Shown in pieces: positions 35,151-42,974 of a stretch of DNA of 64,000 nucleotides. Made by a program: the position numbers and the translations under genes. Location: NCBI RefSeq assembly GCF_008327825.1, contig NZ_AP019827.1, positions 1,426,001 to 1,490,000 of the forward strand, read 5' to 3'. The notes beneath the pieces are model-generated. The model was not told the DNA's origin. It ran no database searches and saw only the letters and a list, made by a program, of their open reading frames with translations. This stretch comes from Leptotrichia shahii. Lineage in GTDB: Bacteria; Fusobacteriota; Fusobacteriia; Fusobacteriales; Leptotrichiaceae. Within the stretch, counting starts at the first letter, position 1, and each line of letters starts with the position of its first letter.

Positions 35151-35723
35151 TTAATTTGCTCTTTCGATGTATTCACCAGTTCTTGTGTCAATTTTAATTT
35201 TGTCTCCAATTACCACAAATAAAGGTACTTGCAAACTATACCCATTTGCAATTGTCGCAGGTTTTGTCGCTCTTCCGATTGTATCTCCCTTTAATCCTGG
35301 TTCAGTATAAGTTACTTCTCTAATTACTGTGTTTGGAAGTTCTACTCCTACTGGAGTTCCTTCATACATCAACACTTGAATAATCATTTCTTCTTCCAAG
35401 AAGTTTACTGCATCTCCTAAATCTTCTGTTCTTAAAGCAATTTGTTCAAAAGTTTCCTGATCCATGAAGTTATATTCTCCATCAATTTCATATAAAAATT
35501 GCATTTGGTTTCTGTCAAGAATGATGTCATCCATAAGTTCAGTTGCCAAAACTGTAATTTCCTGAATTTTTCCTGAAATTAATTCTTTTGTTTTAAATTT
35601 TACTTCTGCTGCTCTTTGTCTTTTTCCTGATGTTGACTGATGTCTTTCAGCTTTTAGTATTAAATATGGAATGTTATCCTTTCTGTATGTGCTTCCTTGT
35701 CTTAATTCTGCTGCTGGTTTCAT
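35151..35723 (-). CDS. efp: Translation elongation factor P
   Basis: EF-P rescues ribosomes stalled at proline runs. The 190-aa protein shows the KOW-like domain at the N-terminus, the middle FMDQETFEQIAL block, VELPNTVIREVTYTEPGLKGDT and the conserved C-terminal tail VIGDKIKIDTRTGEYIERAN. The loop that is modified in other species (Lys34 in E. coli, Arg32 in Neisseria) reads HQSTSGKRQRAAE here (residues 28-40). It looks about four residues longer than in the Neisseria type and has Lys34 at its tip. No known modification genes (epmA, earP, ymfI) are in the window. The ribosome site is AGGAGG. Confidence 0.95.
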   Translation of the reverse strand: MKPAAELRQGSTYRKDNIPYLILKAERHQSTSGKRQRAAEVKFKTKELISGKIQEITVLATELMDDIILDRNQMQFLYEIDGEYNFMDQETFEQIALRTEDLGDAVNFLEEEMIIQVLMYEGTPVGVELPNTVIREVTYTEPGLKGDTIGRATKPATIANGYSLQVPLFVVIGDKIKIDTRTGEYIERAN

Positions 35724-35812
35724 TAATTTTTTCCTCCTAAATTTTACTTTTTATTTATAATTTGTTTATTTCTTAGATTAAGAAATTATTTTTAAAATAA
35801 ATTTTATTGTAT

Positions 35813-36577
35813 TTAATATTTTATTAAATATGTTGCTGTCACTACTACTCTCATTTTTTTATAAATCTGATTAGATTCATTTTCATTTATTTTTTTCACA
35901 TCTTCCGTATCTTCCAATACTTCAAACTGCCCTTGACTTATATTCTTCACTCCGCCAATTTCATTATTATTTACTTTTAGCATTTCAATCGCTCTTACTT
36001 CAGCATTTCGTGAAGCATCCACAACCATATCTTTTTTATATTTTTCAATATTTGTTATAAAATATTCTGGCTTATCTATCTGAATATTATTGCTTTGAAG
36101 CTTTAATTCTGACAATTTTTCAAAAAAATCTTCAGCCTTGTCAATATTTTTGGTAACAATTGAAATTGTCTCAATTCCATCATAATCTGAAATTTTAGAA
36201 TTTGGCATAACTGTTGCAGAATTTATATTTATCTGCTGTTTTGTATTTGATGAATTTTCAGCATAATTTGGCTGAATTCGTAAATTTCCAATACTGTAAT
36301 CTTCTTCACTAATTTTTAGATTTTTAATCAAATCCGTAGCCAATTTTTCCTTTTCTGAAATACTACTTTTCAATTCATCAATATTTTCACTTTTTTCAGA
36401 AATCACAATATTTATAAGTGCCTTATCTGCTTTTATTCTACGTTCTGACACTCCCTTTACCGTAATTCTATTTCCATCCTTATTTGCCTTATTCATGGCA
36501 TTTGAAATCAATGCCGAAGATATTATTAGCCCAAAGGATAATATTGTAGGAATTATTATAAATTGTATCTTTTTCAA
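35813..36577 (-). CDS. SIMPL-domain (DUF541) exported protein
   Basis: A 254-aa protein with an N-terminal membrane anchor or signal (residues 6-25) and a SIMPL domain: ITVKGVSERRIKADKALINI, SIGNLRIQPNY, IETISIVTKNIDKAEDF and SRNAEVRAIEMLKVNN. SIMPL proteins are periplasmic oligomers linked to oxidative or envelope stress; the mechanism is unclear. The start is a TTG at 36577 with AAAGGAG five bases upstream. It precedes efp by 89 bases on the same strand. Confidence 0.85.
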   Translation of the reverse strand: MKKIQFIIIPTILSFGLIISSALISNAMNKANKDGNRITVKGVSERRIKADKALINIVISEKSENIDELKSSISEKEKLATDLIKNLKISEEDYSIGNLRIQPNYAENSSNTKQQININSATVMPNSKISDYDGIETISIVTKNIDKAEDFFEKLSELKLQSNNIQIDKPEYFITNIEKYKKDMVVDASRNAEVRAIEMLKVNNNEIGGVKNISQGQFEVLEDTEDVKKINENESNQIYKKMRVVVTATYLIKY

Positions 36578-36797
36578 TTTTTACTCCTTTACTGAACTTT
36601 GTAAATTTATTATAATATTCGAGTATCTTAAAATTATGATTCATACACACAAAAGCTCTATCAAATTATAGATTATTTTATAAAAAAAGTCAATTATTAT
36701 ACAAACTTTTTTAGTATTATCGCATGTTAAAATTTTCTCTTTATGAAACTCTCTATTTATTGGGCAAAATAAATAAATTTAATTTTTGTAAAAAAAT

Positions 36798-38333
36798 TTA
36801 TTCTTTCGTACTCTCTTTCTCTTTTGTTTCAATATTATCCTTCTTAATATTATCTAGTACTTTTCCTCCCAAAAATCCTGCAAGCAGTGATTTTATATCA
36901 ATTCCTGCTCCATCAGAAATTCCATCATTGATTCTTCCGATACTTTGAGTAATGTCAGAAATCAATTTGCTTGTATTTCCATCTCCATACATTGTTATTT
37001 TATCAATATTATTTAATGGTGCCGCTACATTTTTTGCAACTTCAGGAAGCGCTTTAAAGTACATTTCTGCAACGGCTGCTTCCCCGTATTTTTTCATTGC
37101 TTCCGCTTTTTTGTCAAGTCCTTCTGCTTCCGCTAATAATGTCTCTTTTTTACCTCTGGCTTCTGCCAACAGCATTTTTTCTTTTGCTTGAGCTTCTGCA
37201 TTACCTCTGGCTTCTATTCCTTCTGCCTCTGCTAACATCTTAATTTTTACTGCATTCGCTTCTGCTTCTGCCTGAATTTTCTTGGCTTCTGCTTCTGCCA
37301 AAGCCTGTAACTTTATTCCTTCTGCTTGTTTTTGCCGTTTATAAAGTTCGGCGTCTGCTTGTCTTTGTTCTTCAACTAATCTTGCTTCAGCGTCTTTTGT
37401 CATATTGTACAATTTTGCATCGGCTTTTATTTGCTGGTCAATTTTAATTTCACTTTCAAGTTTTGCTTTATTTGCACGAATTGCTTGATCTTGCTGCGTA
37501 AAATTAGCATCTCCTATTACTTCTTCATATTCTTTACGATTTTTTTCTTTTTGAATATCGTAAGTTATATCTGCAAGAGCTTGTTTTGTATCACTTTCTA
37601 TTTTTAAATCCGCTTGTTTAATTTTTAGTGCATTTTGTTTTTCTGCGATTTCTTCCTGAGTCTTAATTTCAATATCCTGTGCTTCTTTGAAAGCCTGTGC
37701 TTTTGCAATCGCAACTTCCTTTTCTGAATTAGCTTTTGCAATACTTGCATCTTTTGAAATTTTAGTCGTATTTTCAATTCCTAAGTTATCAATAACTCCC
37801 TTTTCATCAGTAAACGACTGTACATTAAACGATTTTAGCTCAAGTCCCATTTTTCTTAAATCATCAATTACATTTTCTTCGACTTTTTGATTAAAAACTT
37901 TTCGATTCTGAACCATATCTTTCAAATTCATCTGTCCGATAATTTCTCTTAAATTTCCTTCCAATACATCTTTTATCGCATTACTCATGTATTCATGATT
38001 TTTATTCAAAAAATTTTTACTAGCAATAAGCATTATCTCCTGTGCCGTTCCCACCTGCAATTTTACAATCGCATCAGCTTTTATATTAATAAAATCATTG
38101 GTAGGAACAAACTGCTTTGTATCCACATCGACAGAAAATACTGCCAAATCAAGATAATCGACTCTTTCAAAAGCTCTCACATAAAATGCAAGCCTTCCGC
38201 TAACCATTCTTTTTCTAAATCCTGAAATAAACGCCATTTTATCATTTGGCACTCTCACATAAGCAAACAATGATAAAATAATCCCAAGAATAATTACAAT
38301 AATAAGTCCATAAAATATAACTGCTCCCATCAT
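36798..38333 (-). CDS. Flotillin-like SPFH/band 7 membrane protein
   Basis: A 511-aa protein with one N-terminal membrane helix (FYGLIIVIILGIILSLFAY), an SPFH domain (about 30-180, VRVPNDKMAFISGFRKRM, VSVDVDTKQFVPTND) and a long alanine/glutamate-rich coiled coil (about 190-420) with many EAEAKKIQAEAEA-like repeats. This is the flotillin/YqiK architecture; such proteins form membrane rings and organise ordered lipid domains. The start at 38333 follows AAAGGAAATAGG; the upstream TTG overlaps the site. The gene is alone, divergent from fabV. The NfeD partner often found beside flotillins is not present. Confidence 0.87.
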   Translation of the reverse strand: MMGAVIFYGLIIVIILGIILSLFAYVRVPNDKMAFISGFRKRMVSGRLAFYVRAFERVDYLDLAVFSVDVDTKQFVPTNDFINIKADAIVKLQVGTAQEIMLIASKNFLNKNHEYMSNAIKDVLEGNLREIIGQMNLKDMVQNRKVFNQKVEENVIDDLRKMGLELKSFNVQSFTDEKGVIDNLGIENTTKISKDASIAKANSEKEVAIAKAQAFKEAQDIEIKTQEEIAEKQNALKIKQADLKIESDTKQALADITYDIQKEKNRKEYEEVIGDANFTQQDQAIRANKAKLESEIKIDQQIKADAKLYNMTKDAEARLVEEQRQADAELYKRQKQAEGIKLQALAEAEAKKIQAEAEANAVKIKMLAEAEGIEARGNAEAQAKEKMLLAEARGKKETLLAEAEGLDKKAEAMKKYGEAAVAEMYFKALPEVAKNVAAPLNNIDKITMYGDGNTSKLISDITQSIGRINDGISDGAGIDIKSLLAGFLGGKVLDNIKKDNIETKEKESTKE

Positions 38334-38417
38334 TTTCCTATTTCCTTTCAAATTTTCCTATTCTTTTCTCTTCTTTAGTATTTTACCACATAATTTTCTT
38401 TAATCAATACTTCCAAA

Positions 38418-38538
38418 ACTATTTTGATAATCAAAGTTATTTATTTCTGTTTAATTTAAAATATTTCTTGAAAACATGGCTTAAAATATGTTATCATTTT
38501 AAATGTATATGTTTTTAAAAAATAAAAAATGATATAAT
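38418..38538 (+). promoter_or_regulatory. fabV upstream region with -10 box
   Basis: TATAAT at 38533-38538 lies 25 bases before the fabV start codon, with no strong -35. The upstream stretch 38418-38519 is closely similar to 3165-3252, including TTTAATTTAAAATATTTCTT. It might hold the control site of a fatty acid regulator, but no known FapR or FabT motif could be confirmed. Confidence 0.45.
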
Positions 38539-38563
38539 AAATAATTTTAGGAGGAAAAAATAA

Positions 38564-39757
38564 ATGGTTATAAAACCTAGATTAAAAGGTGGTTTAGCAC
38601 TTACAAATCATCCAATTGGAGCAAAGGAATTTGTAAAGAGACAAATTGATTATGTAAAATCGCAAGATAAGTATGAAGGTCCAAAAAAAGTACTAATTAT
38701 TGGTTCTTCTTCTGGATATGGACTTGCAACAAGAATTTCCCTTGCTTTTGGTGCTGGAGCTGAAACTATCGGAGTGGCATTTGAAAAAGGTATCGAAGGG
38801 AAAAGAACTGGATCTGCTGGCTGGTGGAATACAATTGCATTTGATGAAGCTGCTGAAAAAGAAGGACTAAAATATAAAAATTTCATTGGTGATGCTTTTT
38901 CTTTTGAAATGAAAGATGATGTAATAAAATTCATCAAGGAAGAATTTGGCGGAAAAATTGACTTATTAATTTACAGCTTAGCAAGTGCTGTCAGAACTGA
39001 TCCTATTGATGGAGTTACTTACCGTTCTGCCCTAAAATCTACAACAAGAGATATTACAGGACCAACTATTAACTTTGAAAAAGAAATTATGGAAGATACA
39101 ACAATGGGTGTTGCAACTCCAGAAGAAATTAAAAGTACTGTAAAAGTTATGGGTGGAGAAGACTGGAAATTATGGATTGAAGCGCTTGATAAAGGCGGAG
39201 TTCTTTCTGAAGGCTTTAAAACAGTAGCTTACTCGTATTTAGGACCAAAAGTGACTTATGGAATTTATAAGGAAGGTACAATTGGAGCTGCAAAAAGAGA
39301 TTTGGAACATACTTCTGATATTTTGAATGACTTTTTAAAGAAAAGATATAACGGAGAGGCTTATGTTTCATTAAGTAAAGCGTTAATGACAAAAGCAAGT
39401 GCAGTTATCCCTATTTTCCCATTATACGCAGCATTACTTTATAAAGTAATGAAGGAAAAAGGTATTCATGAAGGTACAATTGAACAAAAACATAGATTAT
39501 TAACTAAAATGGTTTATGGAAATGAGCCAGTAATTGACGAAGAAAGGAGATTACGTCCAGATAACTGGGAAATGCGTGAAGATGTTCAAGCTGAAGTAGA
39601 AGCACTTTGGGATAAAGTTACTCCAGAAAACTTTAAAGAAATAAGTGATTACGCTGGAGCAAGGGAAGAATTCATGCAATTAAATGGATTTGACTTTGAC
39701 AACGTAGATTACGATGCTGATCTTGATTTAGAAGAATTGGCAAAATTAAGACCTTAA
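38564..39757 (+). CDS. fabV: Trans-2-enoyl-CoA/ACP reductase FabV
   Basis: FabV reduces the enoyl double bond in the last step of the fatty acid elongation cycle and is the triclosan-tolerant alternative to FabI. Its 397 aa carry the nucleotide-binding IGSSSGYGLATRI, the WWNT region (GSAGWWNTIAFDEAA), DLLIYSLASAVRTDP and the FabV active site Y-x8-K (YKEGTIGAAK, about residues 226-235). The ATG follows AGGAGG. It is a single gene bounded by a strong terminator; other fab genes are not in the window. Confidence 0.96.
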   Translation: MVIKPRLKGGLALTNHPIGAKEFVKRQIDYVKSQDKYEGPKKVLIIGSSSGYGLATRISLAFGAGAETIGVAFEKGIEGKRTGSAGWWNTIAFDEAAEKEGLKYKNFIGDAFSFEMKDDVIKFIKEEFGGKIDLLIYSLASAVRTDPIDGVTYRSALKSTTRDITGPTINFEKEIMEDTTMGVATPEEIKSTVKVMGGEDWKLWIEALDKGGVLSEGFKTVAYSYLGPKVTYGIYKEGTIGAAKRDLEHTSDILNDFLKKRYNGEAYVSLSKALMTKASAVIPIFPLYAALLYKVMKEKGIHEGTIEQKHRLLTKMVYGNEPVIDEERRLRPDNWEMREDVQAEVEALWDKVTPENFKEISDYAGAREEFMQLNGFDFDNVDYDADLDLEELAKLRP

Positions 39758-39795
39758 TTTTAGAGATAATCAGGAAATAAAATAATAAAAAAATT

Positions 39796-39844
39796 AGACT
39801 ATCTTAATTTAGAATAAAAATTATTCTTTTGATAGTCTTTTTTT
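39796..39844. terminator. Bidirectional terminator after fabV
   Basis: AGACTATC and GATAGTCT (39796-39803, 39831-39838) enclose an inner palindrome AGAATAA/TTATTCT. The plus strand ends in TTTTTTT; the minus strand ends in AATTTTTTT, so it can also stop transcripts coming from the small ORF on the minus strand. Confidence 0.8.
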
Positions 39845-39889
39845 ATACTCCGCAGGAGTGAAGAATCAAAGGTGAAATTCTTTTAAAGT

Positions 39890-39955
39890 TTACTTTCTTG
39901 TTATTCTGTAAATAAAGTACAGTAAAACAATCAACACTAATAAAAACTCCAGCAT
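39890..39955 (-). CDS. Hydrophobic micro-peptide (candidate type I toxin-like)
   Basis: An ORF of 21 codons starts at ATG 39955 and ends with TAA at 39890. The peptide begins MLEFLLVLIVLLYFIY and ends RITRK: one membrane helix with a basic tail, the form seen in type I toxins such as Ibs or TisB. The ribosome site is weak (GCGGG). Its 5' region (39969-39994) is complementary in two blocks to a putative small RNA encoded just upstream. I cannot exclude a chance ORF, since short hydrophobic frames are easy to find in AT-rich DNA. Confidence 0.4.
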   Translation of the reverse strand: MLEFLLVLIVLLYFIYRITRK

Positions 39956-39968
39956 CTGACTACCCGCT

Positions 39969-40067
39969 TAAATTGTGATTTTATGAGTTAGCGAAACTCA
40001 TAAATTATTACAAAAAAGACTAGAAAAATCTAGTCTTTCCATCGCTATTTTTTTTAATCACAATTTA
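39969..40067. repeat. Two-block inverted repeat around a terminator hairpin
   Basis: On the plus strand TAAATTGTGATT (39969-39980), eight bases and TAGCGA (39989-39994) are mirrored exactly by TCGCTA (40042-40047), eight bases and AATCACAATTTA (40056-40067). The 8-base gaps have equal length but do not pair. The hairpin at 40015-40038 lies inside. The structure could be a nested leader fold or an RNA-RNA target pair. Confidence 0.65.
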
Positions 40068-40091
40068 TACCCTACGAGGTTTTCCTCTTAG
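40012..40091 (-). ncRNA. Putative small RNA of about 80 nt with terminator
   Basis: A promoter at 40098-40126 would start a minus-strand transcript near 40091. It contains a small hairpin GAGGAAAACCTC (40077-40088), the block that pairs with the micro-peptide leader, and ends in the 10-bp stem AAAGACTAGA/TCTAGTCTTT (40015-40038) followed by six Ts. The terminator stem is the strongest evidence. It could instead be the 3' terminator of the immunity gene or an attenuator in a longer leader. Confidence 0.5.
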
Positions 40092-40097
40092 TAAATA

Positions 40098-40126
40098 TAT
40101 TAAACCATAAAATTTTTAAATTGCAA
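40098..40126 (-). promoter_or_regulatory. Promoter of the putative small RNA
   Basis: On the minus strand TTGCAA (40121-40126), 17 bases and TTAATA (40098-40103) form a plausible sigma-70 promoter 14 bases after the stop of the immunity gene. Confidence 0.45.
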
Positions 40127-40139
40127 TAAAGATTTTTTA

Positions 40140-40577
40140 TTAAATCTCCACCACAATTTCACTTTTTAAATCGAATTCCATCCCCAAAAACTTTTTCCAG
40201 CTTTCCAAAACTTTTTTATACTCTTCAAACTTACAGCTCCACAGCGGATATTCCTCACAAATCCCAAAAATCGTATGCTCAAATTCTACTCTATTTTTAT
40301 TAATTTTATGTTGAAAAGCCTGTCCATCCCAAATAGTTTCCTGCAATTTTTCATTTTCAACTTGTTCCAATTGGGGCAACAGAATATTAATTATTTCCGT
40401 ATCTGGAAAATCTTCCATTATTCCAGTTATTAGATATTTTGTATACTCTGCTTTCTTTTTTTCTAAATATCCACTTTTTTTATTATTTTTTGCTATTTCC
40501 CTTTCAGAAAATTTCACTTCTGGAAATGCAGTCAATCCAAAATCTTCATCGTCGTAATAGCCAAATTTTATAATCAT
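40140..40577 (-). CDS. Putative immunity protein for the EndoU nuclease
   Basis: A 145-aa acidic cytoplasmic protein directly downstream of the EndoU toxin gene (27-base gap) with a strong GGAAAGGAG ribosome site. It has no signal peptide. Residues such as MIIKFGYYDDEDFGLTAFPE at the start and FGICEEYPLWSCKFEEYKKV near the C-terminus give it a distinct but unnamed family appearance. Polymorphic toxins are normally followed by a cognate immunity gene in this order, so the role is inferred from position, size and cytoplasmic location. A lone function unrelated to the toxin cannot be excluded. Confidence 0.65.
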   Translation of the reverse strand: MIIKFGYYDDEDFGLTAFPEVKFSEREIAKNNKKSGYLEKKKAEYTKYLITGIMEDFPDTEIINILLPQLEQVENEKLQETIWDGQAFQHKINKNRVEFEHTIFGICEEYPLWSCKFEEYKKVLESWKKFLGMEFDLKSEIVVEI

Positions 40578-40604
40578 CGTACTTCTCCTTTCCTCAACTT
40601 GCTT

Positions 40605-41216
40605 TTAACGATTTTCATAAACTGGATAGGCTGTTATTCTTGGACTTTTGTAACCACGAATTAAAACTCCGCTTTTGCTGATTCCCTGCCACATATTACT
40701 ATCTCTGCCCTTTAAATCTTTTCTATTTTCCCAGGCTGAATTTATTTCATCAATAATTCTGGCTTCGTCCCAATTTTCTGGAAACATCGTATTTACACCG
40801 CCATTAGAAGTTTTTGCCTGCCAAGTTCCATCTTTTTTCTTTACTTCAATGCTTGCCCGATATACTCCATTTTTAGCTGGACTTCCAATCTTTTTTACAA
40901 TTCTGACATCTCCACGTAAAAGCGAATGTCCTCCCGTAACTTTTCCTTGCGAATTTTCATCCCCGCCAATTACATGTTCATAATCAATTTTATATTTTTT
41001 ATCATTTTGATATTGTTTTTCATTGCTATTTTTCTTATTGTTATTTTTTTTGTTTTCCCATTTAGCAGATTTATTACTTTCTTTATTTTGTGCAACAAAT
41101 CCTTTTGAAAAATTATTTCTCGTTTTATTACTATTTCTTTCAAAATACATTTTTCCAAGTCCAAATAGAACAATAACAATCAGCAGCAATATTTTTGTTA
41201 ATCTATTTTTATTCAT
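40605..41216 (-). CDS. Secreted or membrane-anchored bacterial EndoU-type nuclease
   Basis: A 203-aa protein with an N-terminal hydrophobic anchor or signal (residues 8-22), a disordered Asn/Lys linker (25-75) and a C-terminal EndoU-type domain. Key residues are His81 (EHVIGGD), His97 (VTGGHSLLRGD) and the final RITAYPVYEN (Thr195, Tyr197), with MFPENWDEARIIDEI and WQGISKSGVLIRGY between them. Bacterial EndoU domains are RNA-cleaving toxins of contact-dependent and polymorphic systems. Here the domain is not fused to a large delivery protein. It is cotranscribed with the small gene downstream, probably its immunity gene. The ribosome site is AAAAGGAGA. Confidence 0.82.
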   Translation of the reverse strand: MNKNRLTKILLLIVIVLFGLGKMYFERNSNKTRNNFSKGFVAQNKESNKSAKWENKKNNNKKNSNEKQYQNDKKYKIDYEHVIGGDENSQGKVTGGHSLLRGDVRIVKKIGSPAKNGVYRASIEVKKKDGTWQAKTSNGGVNTMFPENWDEARIIDEINSAWENRKDLKGRDSNMWQGISKSGVLIRGYKSPRITAYPVYENR

Positions 41217-41332
41217 TTTACAAACATCTCCTTTTCATATTTTAATTCAACAGTCATTTGTAAAAGTCTAAAACTTTCAACAAGTACAGTATTTTTTAAT
41301 GTTTTAATTTCTTATTTTTTTCCACTCTCTAA

Positions 41333-41351
41333 CAAGGAGCTTGACCCCTTA
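41333..41351. repeat. Palindromic repeat core
   Basis: CAAGGAGCTTGACCCCTTA, a slightly degraded core, lies in the 368-base gap between the EndoU gene and trpS. The remainder of that gap is AT-rich apart from the trpS promoter. Confidence 0.5.
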
Positions 41352-41464
41352 TGATTTAAATACTGTTTTTATTCAATTTTTATCACTTTTACACTTAACA
41401 TTTTAATTTGAGCATATTATATCAAAGTTATATTTTAAAATCAATAGAACTCTATTCTAAATGT

Positions 41465-41493
41465 TTTACAAAAATTTTTTTTAGTGATATAAT
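41465..41493 (+). promoter_or_regulatory. trpS promoter
   Basis: TTTACA (41465-41470), a 17-base spacer and TATAAT (41488-41493) are close to consensus. The leader to the ATG is about 85 bases; I saw no T-box in it. Confidence 0.7.
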
Positions 41494-41584
41494 AGTTACA
41501 TACTTTTAAAACATATTTTAACTTTTTAAAAATAAATTGATAAGTTTTAAAATAAAAATACTTAAATAAATTATGGAGGTTTTT

Positions 41585-42559
41585 ATGAGAAGTTTATCTG
41601 GTATTCAGCCCAGTGGGATTTTACATATTGGAAACTATTTTGGAGCAATCAAGCAATTCGTAGAACTGCAAAATGATTATGAAGGCTTTTATTTTTTGGC
41701 AAATTATCATGCCCTGACATCTTCGCCAAAAGGAGAAGATTTAAAATCTAATACAATAAACGTGATTCTGGATTATTTAGCTTTGGGGCTAAATCCTAAA
41801 AAATCAACATTATTTTTGCAGTCAGACGTACCTGAACATGCAGAATTATCTTGGATTTTATCAAATATTTCTCCAATGGGGCTATTGGAAAGAGCTCATT
41901 CATATAAAGATAAGGTTGCAAAAGGAATTAAGCCAAATGTGGGACTGTTTACTTATCCGATACTTATGGCAGCTGATATTTTAATGTATTCTCCAGATAT
42001 TGTGCCTGTTGGAAAAGATCAGAAGCAGCATTTGGAAATGACTCGTGATATTGCAACTAAATTCAATGAAACTTATAACAAAGAAATCTTCAAATTACCA
42101 AAAGAAAAAATTGTTGAAAATGTGGCAACTGTGCCAGGAACAGATGGTGACAAGATGAGTAAATCTTATGGAAATGTAATAAATATGTTTGGTTCAAAAA
42201 AAGCATTGAAAAAACAGATTATGAGTATTGTAACAGATTCAACACCTTTAGAAGAACCAAAAGATCCTGACAACAACATCACAAAATTATATGCTCTTTT
42301 TGCAACAGAAACAGAAGTAGAAGCATTGAAAGAAAAATTTAAAGCAGGAAATTTTGGATACGGACATGCCAAAAATGAATTATTTGATAAATTTATGGAT
42401 TATTTCGTACCATTCCAGAAAAAACGTGAAGAGCTAGAAAATAATATGGATTATGTTTATGAAATTTTACATGAAGGTGCAATTAAAGCTAGAAATATTG
42501 CTACTGCCAAGATGGATGAAGTTAGAGATGCAGTTGGACTTTTGAAGAAAAATTATTAA
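41585..42559 (+). CDS. trpS: Tryptophanyl-tRNA synthetase
   Basis: A class I tRNA synthetase of 324 aa that charges tRNA-Trp. The HIGH-like motif is ILHIGNYFG (residues 15-23) in MRSLSGIQPSGILHIG, and the KMSKS motif is DGDKMSKSYGN (about residue 195). DQKQHLEMTRDIA and the tail region ARNIATAKMDEVRDAVGL are typical. The start at 41585 has TGGAGG five bases upstream; the ATG four codons earlier overlaps that site. It is followed 55 bases later by a toxin-antitoxin pair with its own promoter. Confidence 0.97.
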   Translation: MRSLSGIQPSGILHIGNYFGAIKQFVELQNDYEGFYFLANYHALTSSPKGEDLKSNTINVILDYLALGLNPKKSTLFLQSDVPEHAELSWILSNISPMGLLERAHSYKDKVAKGIKPNVGLFTYPILMAADILMYSPDIVPVGKDQKQHLEMTRDIATKFNETYNKEIFKLPKEKIVENVATVPGTDGDKMSKSYGNVINMFGSKKALKKQIMSIVTDSTPLEEPKDPDNNITKLYALFATETEVEALKEKFKAGNFGYGHAKNELFDKFMDYFVPFQKKREELENNMDYVYEILHEGAIKARNIATAKMDEVRDAVGLLKKNY

Positions 42560-42566
42560 AAAATTC

Positions 42567-42595
42567 TTGACAATATATGTTATATCATATAAAAT
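42567..42595 (+). promoter_or_regulatory. Promoter and palindromic operator of higBA
   Basis: TTGACA (42567-42572), 17 bases and TAAAAT (42590-42595) form the promoter. TATATG (42574-42579) and CATATA (42586-42591) are inverted arms within the spacer and the -10 edge, a natural site for autorepression by the antitoxin. Confidence 0.65.
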
Positions 42596-42614
42596 ATAAA
42601 AGGGAGGGGAAAAT

Positions 42615-42974
42615 ATGAGTAAATTTATTGTAGAATTTTTTGAAAAAGGAAATGGAACTTGTCCAGTAAAAGAATTTATTGTTTCACAAGATTTAAAAAT
42701 GAAGACAAGGCTAGTTCGTATGATAAAGTTATTAGAATTAGAAGGTAACAATGTCAGAGAACCGTACTCTAAATCTCTAGGAGATGGAATTTATGAAATA
42801 AGGGTACAACAAGGGAGTAATATAGCAAGAATTCTATATTTTTTTGTAATAAGTAGAAAGATTATTTTAACCAATGGATTTATAAAAAAATCTCAAAAAA
42901 CATCTAAACTAGAGATAAATAAAGCTAAAAAGTTTCGGTTTGAATATTTTAAAAGGAGTGACAAATATGAGTAA
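42615..42974 (+). CDS. higB: HigB/RelE-family toxin (phage-derived Gp49-like)
   Basis: A 119-aa RelE-superfamily endoribonuclease. The fold markers are FIVEFFEKGNGTCPVKEFI at the start, KSLGDGIYEIRVQQG with the key Arg/Gln, ARILYFFV and IILTNGFIKKSQKT with a conserved Lys-rich strand, then EINKAKKFRFEYF. Such toxins cleave mRNA in the ribosome. It precedes and overlaps the antitoxin gene by eight bases, the toxin-first order of higBA. The ribosome site AGGGAGGGG is very strong. Confidence 0.88.
   Translation: MSKFIVEFFEKGNGTCPVKEFIVSQDLKMKTRLVRMIKLLELEGNNVREPYSKSLGDGIYEIRVQQGSNIARILYFFVISRKIILTNGFIKKSQKTSKLEINKAKKFRFEYFKRSDKYE

Noticed and set aside
40675-41271. Several plus-strand ORFs over the EndoU gene, rich in Phe and Leu.
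   Set aside because: They mirror the lysine/asparagine-rich linker on the other strand and have no ribosome sites.
41494-41584. Possible T-box in the trpS leader.
   Set aside because: The leader is only about 85 bases of AT-rich sequence with no T-box motif.
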